Assembly (NCBI RefSeq): GCF_016618195.1
Contig: NZ_CP067099.1
Location: forward strand, 2,232,001 to 2,296,000
From: Providencia manganoxydans
GTDB taxonomy: Bacteria; Pseudomonadota; Gammaproteobacteria; Enterobacterales; Enterobacteriaceae
Reading direction: 5' to 3'
Length of the DNA stretch: 64,000 bases
Under the pieces are notes generated by a model, which was given only the letters and a program-made list of their open reading frames with translations, was not told the DNA's origin and did not search any database. The position numbers were made by a program, and so were the translations under genes. Shown in pieces: positions 38,708 through 46,946 of this stretch (position 1 is the stretch's first letter; the number at the start of each line of letters is the position of its first letter).

Positions 38708-39562
38708 GTGCAAAAAGTATTGGTCGCAGGGGCTACAGGTTATTTAGGTCGTCATCTTGTTTCGGAATTGAAACAGAAAGGATATTGGGTAAGGGCATTG
38801 GTCAGATCAGCCAAGCAGCAAATTCAGGTTTCAGCTGCGGATGAAATTTTTGTTGGTCAGATTACCAAGCCAGAAACCTTACACTGTATAGCGGATGGAA
38901 TAGATGTCGTGATCAGTGCTGTCGGTATCACTCGTCAGAAAGACGGCTTAACGTATATGGATGTAGATTACCAAGGTAATGCTAATTTATTACACGAAGC
39001 GGAAGGCTCAGGCGTTAAGAAATTCATCTATATCTCTGCAATAGACGGTGACAAAAACCGACAACTTAAAATTTTTCAAGCCAAAGAGCGATTTGCTGAT
39101 GAACTTAAACGTTCATCGATTAATTCAACGATTGTCCGTCCTAACGGTTACTTCAGTGACATGGGGGACTTTCTCAATATGGCTGCATCTGGACGGATTT
39201 ACCTTTTCGGTAATGGTAACGTAAAAATTAATCCTATCTCCGGTGGTGATCTTGCTACTTTTATTGTAAGTTTGATAGAACAAAAACAAAGCGATGTTGC
39301 CGTAGGAGGACCAGAAATACTCAGCCTTAATCAAATTAGTCATTTAGCCGGTCAAGCCCTTGGTCGTGAAATCAAAATCACACACTTACCCGATTGGATG
39401 AGAAAAATAACAATTGTACTGGTAAGGAATTTTACGTCACAAAAAACGTATGGCCCGATCGAATTTTTTCTGACATTTATGGGCTCTGACCACATAGGGC
39501 AATCAGTAGGTAATGAACGCTTAATCGACTTCTATATTGAAGAAGCAAAAAAACTTAACTAA
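38708..39562 (+). CDS. NAD(P)-binding atypical SDR protein
   Basis: A 284-aa NAD(P)-binding protein of the atypical short-chain dehydrogenase / NmrA-like type. The nucleotide-binding motif is VLVAGATGYLGRHLV near the N-terminus, with VISAVGITRQKDG and VKKFIYISAIDGDKN following. It lacks an obvious YxxxK catalytic pair, so it may be a sensor or an isomerase or reductase of unusual type. The start is GTG 38708 with AGGAT upstream. The truncated Sel1 gene begins nine bases after its stop. Confidence 0.82.
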   Translation: MQKVLVAGATGYLGRHLVSELKQKGYWVRALVRSAKQQIQVSAADEIFVGQITKPETLHCIADGIDVVISAVGITRQKDGLTYMDVDYQGNANLLHEAEGSGVKKFIYISAIDGDKNRQLKIFQAKERFADELKRSSINSTIVRPNGYFSDMGDFLNMAASGRIYLFGNGNVKINPISGGDLATFIVSLIEQKQSDVAVGGPEILSLNQISHLAGQALGREIKITHLPDWMRKITIVLVRNFTSQKTYGPIEFFLTFMGSDHIGQSVGNERLIDFYIEEAKKLN

Positions 39563-39570
39563 TTATCACG

Positions 39571-40014
39571 ATGAATCCAGAGGAAGCATTTGAATGGACC
39601 AGAAAATCTGCATCTCAAGGTTGCACTAAATCTCAATACGTCCTTGGTTTAATGTATTACGATGGCGTCGGCGTTGATATGAACTGGATATATGCCTTTG
39701 AACTATTTGAAAGATCTTCTAAGAAAGAACTGCCAAATGCCATAACCTCTTTGGGGTTTATGTATCAAAATGGTCACATGAGAGCCAAAGATCTTGATAA
39801 AGCCAAAGAGTTATATGTCAAGGCATCTTATCTAGGTGACCCAACGGCATCTTATCTATTAGGTGAAATGTATAAAAATGGCGATGGAGTAGAAGTTGAT
39901 ACTGAAAAAGCAGCTTTTTATTTTTTAGATAGCATTAATTCTATCCTTAAGGCAATCACTGCTGACGATAAAAACACTTATCCTTGTAATAAATATAATG
40001 ATTTAACACATTGA
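39571..40014 (+). pseudogene. Sel1-repeat protein, 5'-truncated paralogue
   Basis: A 147-aa reading frame of Sel1 repeats without a signal peptide. It aligns from its first residues (PEEAFEWTRKSASQGC) with residue 69 onward of the 6453-7082 protein (NEALNWALKSAEQGC) and ends with the same kind of tail, NTYPCNKYNDLTH. The expected first 68 codons, including the signal peptide, are missing and replaced by the end of the preceding SDR gene. There is no ribosome-binding site before the ATG. It is most simply a 5'-deleted remnant, though a cytoplasmic product cannot be excluded. Confidence 0.65.
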
Positions 40015-40509
40015 ATATAGATAAAAATAATGAAATTCCGATAAAAACATGGCGTGACCTTACCTCATTAATTAAGTATGCGATCCGAATTAAAACTAGG
40101 ACAACCTATCATGGATTAATTTAACCTATGTACTCAGGATCTTTGTCAATGAGTCATTTTCAGCGGCAAGTAGTAGAATAGGGAGCAATTTTAGTTCTGA
40201 GCAAATCTAACCGCACATGGCATCTATGACGGGGCATTTTATAATTGTATTTATGTGACAGGGTCACTAATTAATAGGATAGCCGTTTTTATATGGTCAA
40301 TTAGTCACATTTTCGCGTTCAATCAACCAACACTGGCGCAAATGATTCACCGACGTTATTAAATGGGAACATTTTGCTTTTCGCAATACCAAAGCGGTTC
40401 AGTAGCTTGATGACCCAGAGACAAAAAGTCATTCTAGTGATAAACGAACCAACACCAATTAACCAGCTAGAATGTTCGGCTCTAGATTCATAAAAAAGGG
40501 AGCATCGTA
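40015..40509. other. 495-bp gap with a matS-like palindrome and a direct repeat
   Basis: No coding region was recognised. It holds GTGACAGGGTCAC at 40255-40267 (one base off the matS consensus) and the left copy of a direct repeat (40446-40478) in front of the orphan ORF. Confidence 0.6.
40446..40478 (+). repeat. direct repeat, left copy, beside orphan ORF
   Basis: Begins GAACCAACAC and continues AATTAACCAGCTAGAATG. The right copy at 40871-40902 begins GAACCAACAC and continues GATTAACCAGCCAGAACG. The copies are 425 bp apart and enclose the ORF at 40510-40848. Confidence 0.75.
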
Positions 40510-40848
40510 ATGGGTATCACAGAACTGCCAGATGAAGTGGATTTTTTATGTTTTTTTGAAACAGAGCCTTTTTTGAAAGATGTATCAGATAATATGACAT
40601 TTGGATATGAGTATCATAAAAATAATGTGTCATTACTTTTTTATTTTACAGCATTTGAGGGATTCGTAACGTTAGAAATGAAAGTAGACAATATTACGAA
40701 TTTAGTACTACATATTAGATATGTTGAAAAAATTCAATTAAATAAAGATGTAATGATGATTAAGCGTGAAGAAAATAGCGGGCTTCCTGAAGTTTCAGTG
40801 CAGATAGAACCCACGATTTTAATTAAAACACATCCAGTTTATGGTTAG
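40510..40848 (+). CDS. orphan 112-aa protein between direct repeats
   Basis: I do not recognise this protein. It is small, acidic to neutral, without signal peptide or membrane helix, and begins MGITELPDEVDFLCFFETEP. A GGGAG sequence lies eight bases before the ATG, so it is probably translated. The size, the AT-rich codon use, the lack of operon partners and the flanking direct repeats resemble orphan immunity genes of polymorphic toxin loci, but no toxin is present here and this is only a suggestion. It lies 75 bases from the dif-like site. Confidence 0.6.
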   Translation: MGITELPDEVDFLCFFETEPFLKDVSDNMTFGYEYHKNNVSLLFYFTAFEGFVTLEMKVDNITNLVLHIRYVEKIQLNKDVMMIKREENSGLPEVSVQIEPTILIKTHPVYG

Positions 40849-40870
40849 GCTCTAGCTTTAAAGCCAAAAA

Positions 40871-40902
40871 GAACCAACACGATTAACCAGCCAGAACGCT
40901 GG
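40871..40902 (+). repeat. direct repeat, right copy
   Basis: Matches the repeat at 40446-40478 (first ten bases identical, then one indel and a few substitutions). It ends 20 bases before the dif-like site. Confidence 0.75.
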
Positions 40903-40922
40903 ATTTCTTCATTTCATACTTA

Positions 40923-40950
40923 GGTTCGCATAATACATATTATGTTAAAT
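40923..40950 (+). other. dif: dif-like XerC/XerD recombination site
   Basis: XerC arm GGTTCGCATAA, 6-bp centre TACATA, XerD arm TTATGTTAAAT. The XerD arm is identical to E. coli dif, the XerC arm differs at one base and the centre at two: 25 of 28 positions agree. The site resolves chromosome dimers at division and normally marks the terminus midpoint. Nearby tus, Ter and matS sites support a chromosomal dif rather than a stray phage site. Confidence 0.88.
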
Positions 40951-41303
40951 TGAATGTAATCACCAATAACTTCATAAGATGGATCCTTTCAAGGATTTAC
41001 CGCTTCAAAGCCCTATTGACTCAGATACGTGTTGAGAATTTAATAACTTCACTTCTAGCCCAATCTGAGAATTTTAATGGGATACTCGATACAGCATTTA
41101 CGCATAGATAAAAAACAGATACTGGCCGAACAACTTATTCTCAACCAAACCTTTATCAAATATCTTGTGATGTGATTTCAATCTTCACCACATGCTCATT
41201 GTGACCTTTTCTTATTGTATTTGTTGTTGCGCTTCAGGCATTGAGATAATCTTTAGAATAAATTATTCAATTCTGCGCAGATCCCCAACAAGGATTTAAT
41301 AAT

Positions 41304-41765
41304 ATGTCGATTAGTATTGATATAGCTAATGCCTCTGAAGCAAAAGAACTTACAACAATCGCTCTGGAATCTAAACAATACTGGGGATACAGTTCTGACT
41401 TTATTGAGATGTGCCGTGATGAACTCACATTGAAAGAAGCCGATTTTCTTAACTCTTTAATTTTGGTCGCAAAAAATAATGAAAAATATTGTGGTTTTGT
41501 TCAACTCAAATTGAATGATAACGCAGGACAAGGAGAACTAGAAAAGCTATTTGTCGCCCCCTCTTTTATTGGCCAAGGGATTGGCAAAACCTTGTATGAA
41601 CGAGCTGTGGAACATGCACGAAAGATGAACATAAAAGAGCTAGTACTTGATGCAGATCCTAATGCTGAAAATTTTTATAAAAAAATGGGCGCAATAACGA
41701 TGTACAATACACCTTCAGAGTCAATCCCTGGACGATTTATACCAAAAATGAAAATAACAATATAA
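41304..41765 (+). CDS. GNAT-family acetyltransferase
   Basis: A 153-aa N-acetyltransferase. The acetyl-CoA binding motif is LFVAPSFIGQGIGKTLYERA (Q/R-x-x-G-x-G/A type), and the last strand carries DADPNAENFYKKMGA. The substrate is unknown. The ATG has AAGGA upstream. It converges on another GNAT gene of a different subfamily, so the two are not recent duplicates. Confidence 0.88.
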   Translation: MSISIDIANASEAKELTTIALESKQYWGYSSDFIEMCRDELTLKEADFLNSLILVAKNNEKYCGFVQLKLNDNAGQGELEKLFVAPSFIGQGIGKTLYERAVEHARKMNIKELVLDADPNAENFYKKMGAITMYNTPSESIPGRFIPKMKITI

Positions 41766-41890
41766 TCAATTGGTTAGGATTGCATAGTCAATAATGGCTT
41801 GCACTAATTACTAAAGGCAAATTAACGATGCTTTTACTTCTGTGTAATGTAGATCCCAAATTTTGCAGTATTAGGTTTATACAAAAAGCC

Positions 41891-42388
41891 TTAGCGAAGG
41901 ATTAACGCCATCAATATTTCGTCTCGATATTCCGTGCCCTCTTTCAGCGCACGAGGTTCCACACCGTAAATTTTGAAACCATGTTTTTCATAGAGGTTGA
42001 TAGCAGCGGTATTTCCATCTACTACGCTGAGCATGATTTGCTCAACATGCTTAAGAGCATAATTTTTCACTGACTGTAATAGCTTTTCCGCTATACCTAA
42101 CCCTCGAAATTCAGGCTCAACAAAAACGCTCGATAAATAAGCTTTGTGAGCATCTTTAATGCCATCATCTTGTTTAAAGACACACAAACCGACAATCTTT
42201 TCGTCTATGTATGCACCGAATGCTGTAAAACTATCCAACCGTTTTGCAACAGATTGAATTGGTTGTTTTTCCTCACAATCATAAATTGAACCAAACATCT
42301 CTGGAGATTTCTTCAACGCTGACAAGCGAATGTTACGAAAATCTTGTACATCAGCTACTCCGAGTAGACGAATTTTAGGTTCAATCAT
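41891..42388 (-). CDS. GNAT-family acetyltransferase
   Basis: A 165-aa N-acetyltransferase with the binding motif VFVEPEFRGLGIAEKLLQSV and the C-terminal NTAAINLYEKHGFKIYGVEP typical of the RimI/YjaB-like group. The substrate is unknown. A small inverted repeat with T-run on the minus strand (AAGG loop region at 41884-41900) overlaps the stop codon and may aid termination. It lies 27 bases after the TetR gene on the same strand and could be cotranscribed with it. Confidence 0.86.
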   Translation of the reverse strand: MIEPKIRLLGVADVQDFRNIRLSALKKSPEMFGSIYDCEEKQPIQSVAKRLDSFTAFGAYIDEKIVGLCVFKQDDGIKDAHKAYLSSVFVEPEFRGLGIAEKLLQSVKNYALKHVEQIMLSVVDGNTAAINLYEKHGFKIYGVEPRALKEGTEYRDEILMALILR

Positions 42389-42415
42389 AGTATTAATTTT
42401 ATTTCCTTAATATTG

Positions 42416-43033
42416 CTAGTTAATATCAACATCAAAAATTGACCATGCTTTGATCGCATTTAGGATCACTTGATTAAGCTTATCAATATCCGCGCCATCA
42501 CAGGCTTGTATTGTTAATCCGTTAATCACTGTAATATAAAAATCAGTAATTGCATGAATTGGTACATTTGGAGCAATATCGCCTTCTTCAATGCCCTGCT
42601 CCAATCTTTTCAGCAAAATTTCTTGATAATTTTGTCTTTTTTCATGTACGTTCTGTGATACTTCTTCGATTTGTTTTGCACCATTCATCGTGGCAGTGAT
42701 AAGCATACAACCTGCGGGTTTATCAGGTTGCGCCAATCTTTTTGCTGTATCATACATTAACAATTCAATCGCAACTTTAGCTGTCTTCGCTTGCTTCATG
42801 ATAGCAAGGATGGGACATGCCTCATGGGTTAAATAATAATCAATACATTGATTAAATAAGGCAGCTTTATCACCGAAAGCACAATATAAACTAGGCGCAG
42901 TGATGCCTAGTGATTTAGTCAAATCACTAATTGAGGTGGCAACATAACCATTTTCCCAAAACAGTAACATCGCCTTAGCTAAAGCTTCTTGCTGATCAAA
43001 GCCTTTTGGACGTCCGCGTTTTGTCTGAGTCAT
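42416..43033 (-). CDS. TetR-family regulator of the neighbouring MFS gene
   Basis: A 205-aa TetR repressor. The N-terminal DNA-binding region is KRGRPKGFDQQEALAKAMLL through ATSISDLTKSLGITAPSLYC. The C-terminal ligand domain is variable. The start is ATG 43033 (MTQTKRGRPKG); the frame upstream adds six residues without support. It is divergent from the MFS gene at 43199, and two matching palindromes lie between them, so autoregulation and repression of the transporter are likely. Confidence 0.9.
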   Translation of the reverse strand: MTQTKRGRPKGFDQQEALAKAMLLFWENGYVATSISDLTKSLGITAPSLYCAFGDKAALFNQCIDYYLTHEACPILAIMKQAKTAKVAIELLMYDTAKRLAQPDKPAGCMLITATMNGAKQIEEVSQNVHEKRQNYQEILLKRLEQGIEEGDIAPNVPIHAITDFYITVINGLTIQACDGADIDKLNQVILNAIKAWSIFDVDIN

Positions 43034-43070
43034 ATACTTGTTTTCCAACAATTAATTTCATATCACTGTT

Positions 43071-43098
43071 TTATTTTATAGTGATCACTATAAAATAA
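43071..43098. promoter_or_regulatory. TetR operator 1 (perfect 28-bp palindrome)
   Basis: A perfect palindrome whose centre is TATAGTGATCACTATA, 37 bases upstream of the TetR start. Its half-site matches operator 2. Confidence 0.8.
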
Positions 43099-43133
43099 AT
43101 TGACAGCCATCATGTTTCCATTAAGAATAGCTC

Positions 43134-43159
43134 AATTCTATAGTGACCGCTATAGAATT
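43134..43159. promoter_or_regulatory. TetR operator 2 (26-bp palindrome)
   Basis: AATTCTATAG arms around TGACCG with centre TATAGTGACCGCTATA, 40 bases before the MFS start. It shares the TATAGTGA half-site with operator 1. Confidence 0.78.
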
Positions 43160-43198
43160 ATATATTAACTAGCAACAATAACTTAATAAGGTAAACAC

Positions 43199-44401
43199 AT
43201 GGCAATACCTAACCTTTCTACACACAATGGTAACTGGCTTTCGCTAATATCTGCAACTTTTGCTTGCTTTATTATTGTGACAGGTGAATTTTTGGCCATA
43301 AGTGTCATCAATAATATCGCATATGACTTTCAGATTTCTGTAGGCACCGCTGGCCTAACCGTGACTGTTACATCTATCGCAGGTATGGCATCTGCATTAC
43401 TAGTGCCTATCTATGCCAAAACACTCGATAGACGACAAGTCCTACTATTTCTAGTGGTATTAATGATAGTTGCTAATGCCATTACAGCATTAGCAACCAA
43501 TTATTATCTTGTTTTATTAGGACGATTCATTCTAGGTATTGCTTTGGGGGGATTTTGGGGAGTCGCAGCTGGGTTAGTCTTACGTTTAGCTCCTAAAAAT
43601 ATGCCCGTTACGACTTCTGTAACTATATTCTTTTCTGCTGTCACATTCGTTACTGTGTTTGGAGTACCGTTAGGTTCTTGGCTAGGTAATTTATATGGCT
43701 GGAGAGCCCCCTACTTTATTTTAGTGATCCTTGGTGTGATAGCTTTTGTTATGCAATATCTATCTCTACCTTCATTAAAACCATCATCGACAATGCAATG
43801 GAAAGAATTATTATTACTTCCTTCTCATCCTATTGCTCGTAAAGGTTTAATTATATTTTCATTAATATTTTTAGCTCATTTTGCCGCATATAACTATTTT
43901 ACTGTTTTCTTTAAAGAAACGATTAGTTTTTTAGATGAGCAGATCTCTGCATTATTACTGGTTTTTGGTATTGCTAGTTTTCTGGGTAATGTACTAGCAG
44001 GCTATGTTGGTAAATATAATGTGCGTTACAATTTTGCAATTAGTGCATTTTTATTATCAGTCACATTTTTAGCTTTATCTATTTGGCATTTTAGTTGGTT
44101 CAATAGTGCAATGATTGTGTTTTTATGGGGAGTGGCGGCAGGTATGATACCCGCGACAATTAATATGTGGATGCACGTTCATGTTCCTGAATTAGTTGAA
44201 AAAGGTTCCGCACTTATCACATTCATGTTTTTAATTTTAATTACTATTGGTAGCTTAGTTGGCGGCTATATCATGGATAATTTTAATGGTTATATCTTGA
44301 TGGTAAGTATGTTACTGGTCGCATCATTAGCGTTTGTATTAATATTCACATTAACCCATCGTATCAAAAATGCTCAGAGAAAGATTGTTGAATGTTCTTA
44401 A
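43199..44401 (+). CDS. major facilitator superfamily drug/metabolite exporter
   Basis: A 400-aa, twelve-helix MFS protein of the DHA1 type (AraJ/NepI-like). Motif A is degenerate (YAKTLDRRQVLLF) and motif C-like VFGVPLGSWLGNLYGWRAPY is clear, which points to an antiporter-type exporter. The start ATG has TAAGGT upstream. It is controlled, by context, through the divergent TetR gene and the two palindromes between them. The substrate cannot be inferred from sequence. Confidence 0.88.
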   Translation: MAIPNLSTHNGNWLSLISATFACFIIVTGEFLAISVINNIAYDFQISVGTAGLTVTVTSIAGMASALLVPIYAKTLDRRQVLLFLVVLMIVANAITALATNYYLVLLGRFILGIALGGFWGVAAGLVLRLAPKNMPVTTSVTIFFSAVTFVTVFGVPLGSWLGNLYGWRAPYFILVILGVIAFVMQYLSLPSLKPSSTMQWKELLLLPSHPIARKGLIIFSLIFLAHFAAYNYFTVFFKETISFLDEQISALLLVFGIASFLGNVLAGYVGKYNVRYNFAISAFLLSVTFLALSIWHFSWFNSAMIVFLWGVAAGMIPATINMWMHVHVPELVEKGSALITFMFLILITIGSLVGGYIMDNFNGYILMVSMLLVASLAFVLIFTLTHRIKNAQRKIVECS

Positions 44402-44430
44402 CCAAATGCTCAAAAATGTTTGAATAATAA

Positions 44431-44466
44431 AAAATCCGATATTGAATTAATATCGGATTTTTTTAT
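44431..44466 (+). terminator. Rho-independent terminator of the MFS gene
   Basis: AAAATCCGATATT (44431-44443) / AATATCGGATTTT (44449-44461) with a 5-nt loop and a T-run. The insertion sequence begins just after it. Confidence 0.9.
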
Positions 44467-44525
44467 TTAATATGACCGGTCCTAAATAAAGTTGACACTT
44501 TTCCAATCTAAAATTGGAGAGTGTA

Positions 44526-44933
44526 ATGAAACCAATAGGTAAACGAACTCAACGTGATTATTCTCTTGCCTTTAAACTGGCGGTTGTTGACCAAGTAGAA
44601 AAAGGCGAGCTCACCTATAAACAAGCTCAATATCGATATGGCATACAGGGGCGTTCAACTGTTTTGGTTTGGTTACGTAAGCATGGTAGATTAGATTGGT
44701 CGGAAGGTACGCCCAATACTCTTTATAAAGGTGCTGCTATGAACCAAACCTCGGAGCAACAAACACCTGAACAACGCATTAAAGCCCTTGAAAAAGAGCT
44801 TGAGGAGATGCAGCTCAAAGCTGATTTTTTTGAGGCGGTTGTCAAAGTGATGGATAGGGATTTTGGAGTTCGCCTCTCAAAAAAGCGCAAAGCCGAGTTA
44901 TTAAGGAAAAAACGGTTGAAAAACTCACCGTAA
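44526..44933 (+). CDS. IS3-family transposase OrfA
   Basis: A 135-aa DNA-binding protein with the helix-turn-helix DYSLAFKLAVVDQVEKGELT and QAQYRYGIQGRSTVLVWLRK, and a leucine-zipper-like helix (RIKALEKELEEMQLKADFFE). I start at ATG 44526, which follows GGAGA; the open frame runs a little further. Near its end, an A6 run (44907-44912) precedes the -1 frame of OrfB, consistent with programmed frameshifting to an OrfAB transposase. Confidence 0.9.
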   Translation: MKPIGKRTQRDYSLAFKLAVVDQVEKGELTYKQAQYRYGIQGRSTVLVWLRKHGRLDWSEGTPNTLYKGAAMNQTSEQQTPEQRIKALEKELEEMQLKADFFEAVVKVMDRDFGVRLSKKRKAELLRKKRLKNSP

Positions 44934-44950
44934 CCAAAGCTTGTCGTTTT

Positions 44951-45736
44951 ATGAAAATCACTCGGCAAGCCTATTACAAACGTCAAGATACGTCTGATAA
45001 GCGGAAAAAATTAGATGCAATTATTGTTTGTGCTGTGAAATCTGAGCGAACAGTTCACCCTAGGCTTGGGGTGAGAAAATTACACTTTCTTTTGAAACAA
45101 AAACAATTAATTATTGGTCGTGACCGATTATTTTCTTTGTTGAGAGAACATCGCTTATTAGTGCCTAATAAGCGGTCATATCATCGAACAACATTGAGTC
45201 ATCATCGATTTCATCGACATCCAAATTTAATTAAATCAGGGTTTATCCCTTCACAACCGGAGCAACTGTGGGTTGCTGATATTACGTATTTATCCACACA
45301 CGAAGGAGATACTTATTTAAGTCTGATCACCGATGCTTATTCGCGAAAAATAGTGGGTTATCATCTTGATGACAATATGAAAACAAAAGCCGTCAAGAAA
45401 TCATTTGTACAAGCATTAAAAAAACGAAGTTCAACCACGACCTTGATCCATCATTCAGATCGAGGCTTACAATACTGTTCGTCGGAATATCAGGAAATCC
45501 ATAAAAAACATAATATTCAATGTTCTATGACGGATGGCTATGACTGTTATCAAAATGCATTAGCAGAGCGAGTCAATGGGATATTAAAAATGGAATATTT
45601 GTTAATAAAGCCGAGAAATTTAGAACAGGCTAGGAGGTTGGTTGAAGAATCAATACAGATTTATAATGAAAGGCGACCTCATTTATCATTAAACTATAAA
45701 ACGCCCGATGAGGTTCATCGAGCATTTTATACCTGA
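44951..45736 (+). CDS. IS3-family transposase OrfB (DDE integrase core)
   Basis: A DDE transposase. The catalytic Asp residues are in WVADITYLST and HHSDRGLQY, and the Glu in NALAERVNGILKMEYL. The frame is open upstream of this ATG (TVEKLTVTKACRFMK), so the active protein is probably the OrfAB fusion made by a -1 shift at the A6 run rather than a product started at 44951. The tail IYNERRPHLSLNYKTPDEVH is standard for the family. Confidence 0.93.
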   Translation: MKITRQAYYKRQDTSDKRKKLDAIIVCAVKSERTVHPRLGVRKLHFLLKQKQLIIGRDRLFSLLREHRLLVPNKRSYHRTTLSHHRFHRHPNLIKSGFIPSQPEQLWVADITYLSTHEGDTYLSLITDAYSRKIVGYHLDDNMKTKAVKKSFVQALKKRSSTTTLIHHSDRGLQYCSSEYQEIHKKHNIQCSMTDGYDCYQNALAERVNGILKMEYLLIKPRNLEQARRLVEESIQIYNERRPHLSLNYKTPDEVHRAFYT

Positions 45737-45793
45737 AAAGTTGTCAACCTATATCAGGACTAGTCAATATATTATTTTATCAATAACGAATTG

Positions 45794-46894
45794 TTATAAA
45801 AGAAATGGATAGTCAGTATAACCTTCTGCGTCTCCACCGTAGAAACTTTCAGGGCGCTGTGGATTAAGCTCAGCGTTCTGCTGAAGCCTAGCAACTAAAT
45901 CTGGATTCGCAATAAAATCGCGGCCAAATGCAACTGCATCAATTAAGCCTTTTCCTATCAATGAGGCTGCTTTTTCTGTGGTGTAAGCTCCCGCGCCAAT
46001 AATCACTCCACTGAAACGTTCACGAACTTTTTGACGAAAATCCTCTGTGTAAGGTTGCCCTCCAGCCCAATCAGGTTCAGACATGTGGATGTAGGCTATC
46101 TTACGTTTCTCAAGTTCTTCAATTAAATAGAGCGCATCTTCTACTTCATTTGGTCCATTATCGGTATTTTGAAAAGAGCCAATTGGGGAAATACGGATAC
46201 CGATACGTTCTGAACCCAATTCATCACAAACTGCATCCACCACCTCTAAAAGAAAACGTGCACGGTTTTCTCTACTTCCACCATACTGATCTGTTCTATG
46301 GTTTGCTGATGGTGATAAAAATTGATGTAGCAAATATCCGTGTGCTGCATGTAATTCAATCATATCAAAGCCCGCTTCATTTGCATTAGCTACAGCTTTA
46401 CGGAAATCATTAACAATACCCGGAATTTCAGATAGTTCTAAAGCACGTGGTGTCGATGTATCAACACGGGTAATATTACCATTCTCATCACGCAATGAGG
46501 TTCGTGTACCTGAATTAATTGCTGAAGGTGCGACAGGCACTTGCCCGTTAGGTTGTACACTGGTATGTGAGATACGTCCTGTATGCCATAACTGTACAGC
46601 AATATGCCCTCCTGCTTTATGAACATCTGAAGTGATTTTTTTCCATGCTGTGATTTGTTCGGCACTATAAATTCCCGGAGCCCCTGCATAGCCTTTAGCT
46701 TGCGCTGAAATTTGTGTTGCCTCAGTGATAATTAATCCAGCAGTTGCTCTTTGCTGATAATATTCGGCCATCAACGGAGTTGGGATATCACCAGGTTCAA
46801 TACTACGTAATCGAGTCAGTGGAGCCATAAATATACGATTGGGCGCAGTGAATGTACCTATCTTAATGGGTGTAAATAGTTTTTCTTGTAACAT
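45794..46894 (-). CDS. nemA: N-ethylmaleimide reductase (old yellow enzyme family)
   Basis: FMN-dependent NADPH reductase for N-ethylmaleimide, nitro compounds and other electrophiles. The 366-aa barrel follows E. coli NemA closely: [29 protein letters not shown], and [16 protein letters not shown] with the catalytic HAAH. It ends [21 protein letters not shown] precedes the ATG. It lies after nemR on the same strand, as in E. coli, and a second NemR-like box is found in the gap between the two genes. Confidence 0.96.
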   Translation of the reverse strand: MLQEKLFTPIKIGTFTAPNRIFMAPLTRLRSIEPGDIPTPLMAEYYQQRATAGLIITEATQISAQAKGYAGAPGIYSAEQITAWKKITSDVHKAGGHIAVQLWHTGRISHTSVQPNGQVPVAPSAINSGTRTSLRDENGNITRVDTSTPRALELSEIPGIVNDFRKAVANANEAGFDMIELHAAHGYLLHQFLSPSANHRTDQYGGSRENRARFLLEVVDAVCDELGSERIGIRISPIGSFQNTDNGPNEVEDALYLIEELEKRKIAYIHMSEPDWAGGQPYTEDFRQKVRERFSGVIIGAGAYTTEKAASLIGKGLIDAVAFGRDFIANPDLVARLQQNAELNPQRPESFYGGDAEGYTDYPFLL

Positions 46895-46909
46895 TTAACC
46901 TCCGAAAAT

Positions 46910-46924
46910 TAGACCGGTCGACTA
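46910..46924. promoter_or_regulatory. NemR-like box in front of nemA
   Basis: TAGACCGGTCGACTA, an imperfect palindrome similar to the box upstream of nemR and to the E. coli NemR operator TAGACCGATCGGTCTA as I recall it. Confidence 0.65.
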
Positions 46925-46946
46925 GTAACTAGGAAAATAAAAACGC

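Larger units (their letters stand above)
40849..41303. other. 455-bp gap containing dif
   Basis: Besides the right direct repeat and the dif-like site, I see no gene or known element up to the next ORF. Confidence 0.6.
44473..45766 (+). mobile_element. IS3-family insertion sequence, 1294 bp
   Basis: Ends TGACCGGTCCTAAATAAAGT and the complement of TGACTAGTCCTGATATAGGT form imperfect terminal inverted repeats that both continue to TTGACA. The flanks carry the trinucleotide ATA on each side (44470-44472 and 45767-45769), a possible 3-bp target duplication. Two ORFs in the orfA/orfB arrangement fill the element. Both ends and the reading frames appear intact, so it may be active. Confidence 0.85.

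Noticed and set aside
44926..44951. orfA/orfB of the insertion sequence as a broken transposase
   Set aside because: The -1 relation and the A6 run are the normal programmed-frameshift design of IS3-family elements.
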